Origin: Tridacna crocea
Lineage: Eukaryota; Mollusca; Bivalvia; Cardiida; Cardiidae
Assembly (NCBI GenBank): GCA_943736015.1
Contig: OX031070.1
Span: 25,441,673-25,505,672 of the forward strand
DNA: 64,000 bases
Reading direction: 5' to 3'
Below are positions 58,201 to 64,000 of this stretch, piece by piece; the first letter of the stretch is position 1; the number at the start of each line of letters is the position of its first letter. Both the position numbers and the translations under genes were made by a program. A model generated the notes under the pieces. That model was not told the DNA's origin. It did no database searches and worked only from the letters and a program-made list of their open reading frames with translations.

Positions 58201-59014
58201 GCTGGTTACCAGCATTTTCTCCTTTTCCCACAATTTTTTCAAAAGGCTTCTATTCCTGACCCGTAAAAACCAGGGATTGTTTGGGAAAGGGTTAATTTCC
58301 CTTTCTGCTTTACAAGCTTTCAGTTTCTCTGCCTAGCCCAGTAATTAATATACAGAGCTGGAACTTGAAGCACCGGTAGTTAAAATTCCCAGCTGGACCT
58401 ATTTCTTTCTGAAGATTGATGATAGTCATTGTGACATGATTTTTTGTGTCTCACTGTGATCATTGTTTTGATAGTGATGGCATGGAAAGGGTATCGTACA
58501 AAAGACTAGTAACAGAAAAATTTGGGAAAGCAAGACTAGGTGCACTGGTTTCCATATTGTAACTAAATTAATGTTTTAAAATGGAATTAACCCTTTACCA
58601 CACAATGGCACCTTTTAAGGACTTTTAGAGAGAAGGATTTTGAAAACATCATGGGAAAAGGAGAAAATGCTGGTAACCAGCATTTTCACCTTTTCCCACA
58701 AAGTTTTCTACTCTATCAAAAAAAAAAAACATCATTTGAGCCACTATGAAATTGTCATCTTAAATGCTTTATAATTTGGATAGATCTAAAATTTTGCAGT
58801 GTGGTAAAGGGTTAAATGCTTTAAATACAAACAATCAGTTTCTCTTTTTGTCAAATTTTCGCAGGACGTATACAATCTGTTGTATGACATGCTGGATGAG
58901 CGAGGAGTAAACAAATCATTTGCACAGGAGCTGATTGAGTTCTCCACAAATTATGAACACAGTCTCTATGTGGACTTTCTGAAGAGGATTCGTACCTTTA
59001 TAAAAGAGAACTGA
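52273..59014 (+). CDS. C1QBP: Complement C1q-binding protein homologue (p32/gC1qR, MAM33 family), mitochondrial
   Basis: Acidic doughnut-shaped homotrimer of the mitochondrial matrix, needed for mitochondrial translation and respiration; also reported at the cell surface in vertebrates. Exons 52273-52471, 53662-53806, 54096-54174, 55347-55473, 57389-57474 and 58865-59014 join in phase into 261 aa plus stop. Residues 1 to about 66 form a basic, Ser/Thr/Arg-rich region without acidic residues, as expected of a mitochondrial presequence. The mature part shows the family order: a helix with DREIKDE, GWKTETDGANVTLTK, the strand ITLSVNNSV, an acidic loop ESEELEEGQE, RPNFDVDIIK, the acidic QEEEAED, then EFDIVEVQFF and a C-terminal helical part LLYDMLDERGVNKSFAQELI ending IRTFIKEN. 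The first exon has little similarity to vertebrates, as usual for this presequence. It diverges from SRSF1 across 4.2 kb. Low-copy intron repeats do not touch exons. Confidence 0.93.
52971..53157. repeat. TTAA element, C1QBP intron 1
   Basis: Left TTAA and TIR (CCCTTAACCAAACAATCCC); right stem arm and terminus mostly lost. Confidence 0.7.
53322..53490. mobile_element. Foldback element, C1QBP intron 1
   Basis: Imperfect inverted arms: AGGGAGTAATTATGATAA..CCCTATGTCATGG against CCACAACATAGGG..ATCACTCCCTC, centred near 53408. Confidence 0.75.
54471..54711. repeat. TTAA element, C1QBP intron 3
   Basis: Both TTAA ends; stem GTGGGAAAAGGAGAAGATGC with one change. Half-copies flank it at about 54285-54440 and 54760-54960. 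Confidence 0.82.
54998..55200. repeat. TTAA element, right end decayed, C1QBP intron 3
   Basis: Left TTAA plus CCCTTTACTGCTTAATC; stem centred on 55080 is good. Confidence 0.72.
55493..55714. repeat. TTAA element, C1QBP intron 4
   Basis: Starts 20 bases after exon 4 (55473) at TTAATTAA; right TTAA 55711-55714. Confidence 0.88.
56040..56381 (+). repeat. Foldback element with conserved tail, copy 2
   Basis: Palindrome 56040-56194 plus a tail (56195-56381) matching 11937-12065 in reverse. The tail reads as a lysine-rich frame here (KKKKVVPKLQQEVKVKVDTI). Confidence 0.75.
56560..56783. repeat. TTAA element, C1QBP intron 4
   Basis: Right TTAA 56780-56783, left TTTACC end slightly shortened; good stem. 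Confidence 0.83.
56995..57210. repeat. TTAA element, C1QBP intron 4, half stem
   Basis: Both TTAA ends. Most of the right stem arm is missing (GCTGGTAACCTTTTCCCAC). Confidence 0.82.
57815..58020. repeat. Degraded TTAA element, C1QBP intron 5
   Basis: Stem GAGAAATGCTGGTAAACAGC around 57890; termini eroded. Another remnant at about 57535-57735. Confidence 0.6.
58067..58295. repeat. TTAA element, CCCTTTCCC-type subfamily, C1QBP intron 5
   Basis: Both TTAA ends; close relative of 3873-4084 (same GATGATTTTTCTATATGATA block). Confidence 0.9.
58587..58815. repeat. TTAA element, C1QBP intron 5
   Basis: Both TTAA ends with exact CCCTTTACCACAC and GTGTGGTAAAGGG TIRs; ends 49 bases before the last exon. 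Confidence 0.9.
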
Positions 59015-59221
59015 GGACTTTGTAAGGTGATAAATACTTCACAAATGTGTTATTGATAAAGTGTTCTATGGAAGAAGACAACTGCCTCTGCATCTTATTT
59101 TATTCATGGTGGAGTGGTGCATGTCACATTCTTGATACTTGTAGGAATAGTGATGAACAGACCATACCATACACTACAGAGGTCAATACATGTATAAGTT
59201 TTTCCCATCATTCTTTCCCTA

Positions 59222-59387
59222 TGTAACCCTTCACCCAACAATTCAGTGAAGGAAAAACAACCCTGTGAAGGAAGGCTTTTGAAAACATTGTGAGAAAAGG
59301 AGAAAATGCTGGTAACCAGCATTTTCCCCTTTTCATACACTTTCTAACCTATCAGAGAGCTATAATTTGTTGTTTGGGAATGGGTTA
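59222..59387. repeat. TTAA element, shortened
   Basis: Right TTAA 59384-59387; part of the right half is deleted. A terminus remnant of another copy follows at 59400-59480. Confidence 0.72.
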
Positions 59388-59770
59388 AAACCAGTGTTGT
59401 AAGATTTCAAATAACCTTTAATCACACAATCAAGAGATTTAACATCCCTAAGAAAGATTTCTCAAGAAAACATTTTGAGAAAAGCAGTAAACACTAAACA
59501 GCTTAAATGCATGTTAGCTTGAGGTATTTGCTGGAAATTAGATTTCCTGAGGATTCTTCATTGCAGCAGATTTTGCCTTCTCAATGGCTTAATTGAAAAT
59601 CTGGGATTTGTTTTAGTATTCAACTGTTTTTCTTTTCTTTTATCAATAAGATCTCCACCCCCCCTCCCACATCGCTAAGAAATTTTGAAATTTGACACTA
59701 AACATTTTCTATGAGAAAAACCAGAATAAATAACATTACTTAAAGAGTGTTTTGTTTTTTTATCTATCCT

Positions 59771-59850
59771 GGAGAAAGTTTAGCTCAGTGATGGTAGATG
59801 TAGGACTTGCAAGCTACAGGTTGCAGATTCCATCCTGTTTCGGGCCAGTA
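59771..59850 (+). repeat. Degenerate tRNA-derived SINE head
   Basis: A-box-like TTAGCTCAGTGATGGTAGA, B-box-like GGTTGCAGATTCCATCC 32 bases on, followed by CCTTGAGCAAGACATTG as in many tRNA-derived SINEs. Confidence 0.4.
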
Positions 59851-59909
59851 GACTTGATCGAGTTTGTCCTTGAGCAAGACATTGCCAAGCCTCAGCCTAG
59901 TTCATACAC

Positions 59910-60090
59910 TGTGTAACTCTTTCCACACAATCCCTACTATTGACGACCGAGAAAGAAGCCTATAGAAAACATAGTGAGAAAAGAAGAAAATGCTGGTAAC
60001 CAGCATTTTCTCCTTTTCCCACAAAGTTTTCTACCTTCACAAAGCAAATTTAAAATTTTCAGTCCTTTTTATTTTGTCATCTGCAAATGC
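59910..60090. repeat. TTAA element, right end missing
   Basis: Starts ACTCTTTCCACACAATCCC; stem mirrored at 60000; no terminal TTAA on the right. Confidence 0.72.
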
Positions 60091-60153
60091 TTTCAGCACA
60101 CATAAATTAGTCTGCTGTCACTGTGACATAATTAAAACAGTGATGAAAGTGGC

Positions 60154-60385
60154 TTAACCCTTTACTGCATAGATACTCATTTTGACGTATTAACAACAGA
60201 CAGCTTTTGAAAACATTGTGGGAAAAGGAGAAACTGCTCGTAAAGAGCAATTTCTCCTTTTCCCACAATGTTTTCTACTCAATCAGATATTTGTAGCCTC
60301 ATTTGTCCATATTTTTTACATCATATCTTTATTTGCTGCTTAAATGGAAGAGCCTCAAATTGGCATATATCAGGTAAAGGGTTAA
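60154..60385. repeat. TTAA element, GATACTCATTTTGACG subfamily
   Basis: Reverse orientation relative to 16398-16624 and 50144-50374. Both TTAA ends; core GAAACTGCTCGTAAAGAGC. Confidence 0.87.
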
Positions 60386-60482
60386 AGCACCAAAATAATA
60401 TAATTATCTTTTAGGCAGTAAAGTGAACATGACCTCATCCCGTCAGCTGAATCAATGAAATGGATAAGTCCAGTCATCTAAA

Positions 60483-60626
60483 CAACCCTTTCCCAAACGA
60501 CAAATATTGGACTCTTAAAAACCAAAAGAGTTTGCAGATGACAATTTTGAATTTGGAGAAAATGGTGTTTTCAAAGACTTTTACTGCAGACACATAAAAA
60601 CCAGGGCTTGTTTGGGAAAGGGTTAA
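60483..60626. repeat. TTAA element without its hairpin
   Basis: CCCTTTCCCAAACGAC and GTTTGGGAAAGGG ends retained, but the ~80-bp central palindrome is precisely absent. A hairpin-bearing remnant follows at about 60650-60800. Confidence 0.8.
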
Positions 60627-61039
60627 ATTACTTCTGTTTACGAACCTTTTACCAAACAAGTGTTTTAACACCCTAGAAGAATGATGCTTTTGATAACATT
60701 GTGGGAAGACAGAAAAAAATGTTGGTAACCTGCATTTTCCCCCTTTCTCACTCTGTTTTCTATCTTTTCAAAAACAACTACTTTGGTTTGCTTCACATTC
60801 TTTATCTGCTAATGCTACGATGTTTTCTATAGCTCCTTCCAAAAACACCTGCCTTGATTTGAGTCACCTTTGTTTATTGCTAATGATGTTGATGTGTAAG
60901 CATATATACCTAAACTTTAACTTTATACAAAACAAAAATACTGTGCTTTGAACCCCTTTACCACACATCTTCAAGTTAACATTCGTGAAAGAGAAGGCCT
61001 TTGAAAACATTGTGGAAAAAGAAGAAAATACTGGTAACT

Positions 61040-61880
61040 GGGAAATGGTATCATAAAACGATTTTTTACGTGAAGCCCCCTTTTTCCCTGATGCAACCTC
61101 AAATTGAGAAACCAGGTAAATTCCAATGTTAGACAAAGACAATTTTTTACATGAAGTCTCCTTTTTCTGAGAAACAGGGAAAGAGGTAGCATAAAATGAT
61201 TTTTTTTACATGAAGCCCCCTATTTCTGTGACAAAGCCTGAAATTGAGAAACCGAGAAAGAGGTATCTGGGCAACGTTTCGGCAAGTTTAGATTTGAAAT
61301 CTCAGTTTTGAACTCTGATGCAGGAGATATTAGTGAAAACAATTTTTTACATGAAGCCCCCTTTTTCCGTGACACAACCTGTAATTGAGAAACTGGGAAA
61401 GAGGTATCATAAAACAATTTTTTACATGAAGCCCCCTTTTACGGCAACACAGCCTAAAATTGAGAAACCGGGAAAGAGGTATCTGGGCGATATTCCAACA
61501 CATTCAGATTTGAAGTTTCATGAACTTTAGTGCACTAATGTAGGAGATATTAGAGAGAAACAATTTTCTACATGAAGCCACCTTTTTGCGCAACACAACC
61601 TGTAATTGAGAAACCGGGAAAGAGGTATCATAAAACAATTTTCTACATGAAGCCCCCATTTTCTGCGACACAGCCTGTAATTGAGAAACCTGGAAAGAGG
61701 TATCTGGACAACGATCCAACGATTTTAGATTTGAAATTTCACAGTTTTGAACACTGATGCAGGAGATATTAGTGAAAAACAATTTTTTAAATGAAGCCCC
61801 CTTTTTCCGTGACGCAGCCTCAAATTAAGAAAACGGGAAAGAAGTATTTGTGTATTGTTCCAAAAAGTTCAGATATGAAG
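61040..61880. repeat. Complex tandem repeat with ~75 + ~145 bp higher-order unit
   Basis: The anchor TTTTTTACATGAAGCCCCC recurs near 61064, 61143, 61200, 61345, 61418, 61565, 61641 and 61784; spacings alternate roughly 75 and 145. Short units share GTGACACAACCTGTAATTGA and GGGAAAGAGGTATC; long ones add a TTTGAAATCTCAGTTTTGAA segment. Confidence 0.88.
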
Positions 61881-62550
61881 TTTCATAAAATTTGTTCCGG
61901 GGGTTGTGGAGAATGGTTTTGGACTGACGTATGCACAGCGTGGCGACTATTTGCTCCCCTGAAATGTTTCAGGGAGCATAAAAAAACATTGTTGAACACA
62001 ATATTAACAATCATTAGTTTCTCCATCAGTAGTAAGAACAATAAACAACATGTAATTGTTTAATTTGCATCAATTCTTTATTTTCATTTCCATCTAACAA
62101 CACACAATGTCAAACAAAGCGCAGTCATTGTAATTGTAGTAATTACCATGTCCTGAAAAATGTTCATATGGCATTTACCCTTCACCAAAAATTTCAATTT
62201 AATCTGAGGAGCCTTTTGAAAACAATGGGAATTGTAGAAAATGTTTGTACCCCAACAGATAGCTTATTTGTAAAAGTTTTTTATTACAGATGGTTAACAT
62301 GCCATACGACTATTGTCCTTCAGCTTGATGGAACATTGAAGAATCCTCATCAATTTAGAGGTCAACTGGATAAAGCTATTTAAAAAAACCTACAAGTACT
62401 TTTTACTTCTCATGAAAACTTGTTCATCTCAGTCTAACCAGTAGTAGGACTGTCTGACTCGTTTTTATTTGATTGTTGGAATTCCTCTTACGCATCATGA
62501 TACATGAATATTTTTAAATCAGCACACTAATCTTTTTCTCCCTCTCTCAG

Positions 62551-62637
62551 ACACTTAAATCCCCTCGAACGAGGCCTACTGAAAAGAGGATTAGGGACAC
62601 AGAGGCATCCATTTTTCTTTGGACCAGGGAATTACAG
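62551..62637 (+). other. Possible internal exon, gene unknown
   Basis: A strong polypyrimidine tract and CAG acceptor, 29 open codons (TLKSPRTRPTEKRIRDTEAS...) and CAG/GTGTAC donor. No partner exon or homologue recognised. Confidence 0.25.
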
Positions 62638-62757
62638 GTGTACGAGAACCTTTGTCTGATCTGCTGAACCTCCCTATGAATTTTGAAGTAATGTGTCTAC
62701 AAATACTACTAATGATGATACAAAAAATCATACCGAGATTAAACTAGCATCCACAGC

Positions 62758-62817
62758 TTGGACACACATCACAGTATGAGGCCTGCGTCAAGAAATTGGA
62801 CTCGTAGAACTGCAGAG
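62758..62817 (-). other. Possible terminal exon on minus strand, gene unknown
   Basis: Acceptor TGTATTTTAG, then a frame reading NRALQFYESNFLTQASYC and CDVCPSCGC-type end before TAG. Another candidate exon with acceptor TGTGTCGCAG is at about 63480-63535 but its phase does not join in this frame. Confidence 0.25.
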
Positions 62818-62876
62818 CTCTGTTGGCTAAAATACAGTTAAAACCACATTACATAATGAAATTGATTTGTTAAACT

Positions 62877-63034
62877 TTAACTCTTTACCACACAATCTTG
62901 ACCTAACAACCCTGAGAAAGAAAGCCTTTGGAAACATTGTCCTACATCAAATTGCAATTTTTCAGTCACAGTTATTTTGTTATCTTCAGATGCTTTGAAT
63001 TTGGTCCAAAGTTTTGCCGTTTAGTAGAGAGTTG
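62877..63034. repeat. TTAA element without its hairpin
   Basis: Left TTAA and CTCTTTACCACACAATC; the stem is deleted (ACATTGTCCTACATC). A degraded copy with stem follows at about 63050-63240. Confidence 0.7.
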
Positions 63035-63571
63035 AAATATTTACCATAACTCTTACTGGATAGAAATTTTTAGACTTATCCAGATCGAAAGCATTTAGAG
63101 ACAACAAATAAAATTTGGCTCAAATCATAGAACTAGTCCTTGACAGGGAAGAAAACATAGGAGGAAAAAGAATAAAATGCTGGTTATCAAAATTTTCTCC
63201 TTTTCTGAATATGTTTTCCAAAATTTTCTTCATGATTGTTAAAACATAGCACTGATTACAGGGTGATAAAGGAAAACACTATTTCTGCCATAAAAGATCC
63301 AGATATTCCAATTTCAAGGCTACTGATGGTAGAATAATCTTAAATCCACTGAATATTCCTAAGGGAATGAATTATACACAATTTAGAAACATTTACTGTT
63401 TCAAAATTTCAGCTTTTGCCTTTATCAAGACATTTGACATGAAATTGATGCCCTCTACATTTTGTGACTGTTCTCATACCACCATTTGTGTACTTTGGTA
63501 AGAAATTTCAGAGCCCCAGCCTGGTACTGGTCAATACTGCGACACACATGAAAAAGTAAGCTGTCACACTG

Positions 63572-63805
63572 TTAACTCTTTACCGAACAACAAAATTTTA
63601 GACTTGTCCAAAGTGAAAGCATTTGCAGACAACAAAATACATGTAAATGTGGCTCAAAAATTGAAATTTGTTTTGAGAAGGTATAAAACATTGTGGGAAA
63701 AGGAGAAAATGCTGGTTACCAGCATTTTCTCCTTTTCCCACAATGTTTTCAAAAGGCTTCTTTTTCAGGGTCATTTAAAGTCTGGATTATGTAGTAAAGA
63801 GTTAA
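63572..63805. repeat. TTAA element, near-complete
   Basis: Both TTAA ends, nearly perfect stem centred on 63715. Confidence 0.88.
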
Positions 63806-64000
63806 AAGAGGCCAAAACCTCCATAGAACTACAGCAAAGTTCATACTAGACCTACCAAATGCAAAAAATTGTACAAAGGTCTAAAATTTGTGAGAATGTA
63901 AGAAAGAAAAGAAACAGAGTAGGGAGGGAAGAAGCAAGTTATAAGAAATTTATTTGTCTGCTGTAAAGTAATCATTGATTTGGCATAACAACTTCGAATA

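Larger units (their letters stand above)
59015..63999. other. Region downstream of C1QBP
   Basis: Probably starts with the C1QBP 3' UTR; AATAAA at 59725-59730 is one candidate signal. The rest is TTAA elements, a complex tandem array (61040-61880) and unrecognised sequence. Possible exons of further genes with good splice borders are at 62551-62637 (plus) and 62758-62817 (minus). Confidence 0.5.

Overview
This window is a piece of an animal nuclear genome, most likely a bivalve mollusc. The genes are split by spliceosomal introns with GT/AG borders, the background is AT-rich, and the repeats include mobile elements with a core of roughly 165-bp tandem units like those known from bivalves. Nothing bacterial is present: no operons, ribosome-binding sites or CRISPR arrays. 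The species assignment is inference; the intron/exon structures are read directly.

Five protein-coding genes could be assembled exon by exon with matching phases. From left to right: (1) HPD, 4-hydroxyphenylpyruvate dioxygenase, minus strand, 11 exons, 3' end beyond the left edge; (2) an SLC16/monocarboxylate-transporter-like MFS gene, minus strand, 5 exons, 422 aa; (3) a second SLC16-like gene, plus strand, 5 exons, 419 aa, head-to-head with the first and with the same intron positions and phases, so the pair is an inverted duplication; (4) SRSF1 (SR splicing factor), minus strand, 4 exons, 248 aa; (5) C1QBP (p32, mitochondrial matrix protein), plus strand, 6 exons, 261 aa. Genes 3 and 4 converge and genes 4 and 5 diverge. 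HPD acts in tyrosine breakdown, and some SLC16 members carry aromatic amino or keto acids, so the HPD-transporter neighbourhood could be functional, but that is speculative.

Repeats dominate the rest. One family stands out: a ~180-240 bp element bounded by TTAA, with terminal inverted repeats (CCCTTTACCACACAA or CCCTTTCCCAA) and a central hairpin of about 33-bp arms. More than 45 copies can be delimited and many fragments remain, close to one per kilobase. They occupy most larger introns and none interrupts a coding exon. Two copies sit inside other repeats whose uninterrupted relatives are also in the window, which supports TTAA target duplication and a piggyBac-type origin.

Other structures include Helitron-like elements at 29.9-36.8 kb, two of which lie in opposite orientation around exon 4 of the second transporter gene; a 151-bp element with imperfect inverted ends and a tRNA-like core inserted in a TTAA element with a CCAC duplication (13585-13735); a 451-bp near-perfect palindrome (28014-28464); a 33-bp minisatellite (13982-14307); a complex tandem array (61040-61880); and at least eight further foldback elements. 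The intergenic regions 19.9-24.2 kb (between the two transporter starts) and 48.1-52.3 kb (between SRSF1 and C1QBP) are comparatively free of the TTAA family.
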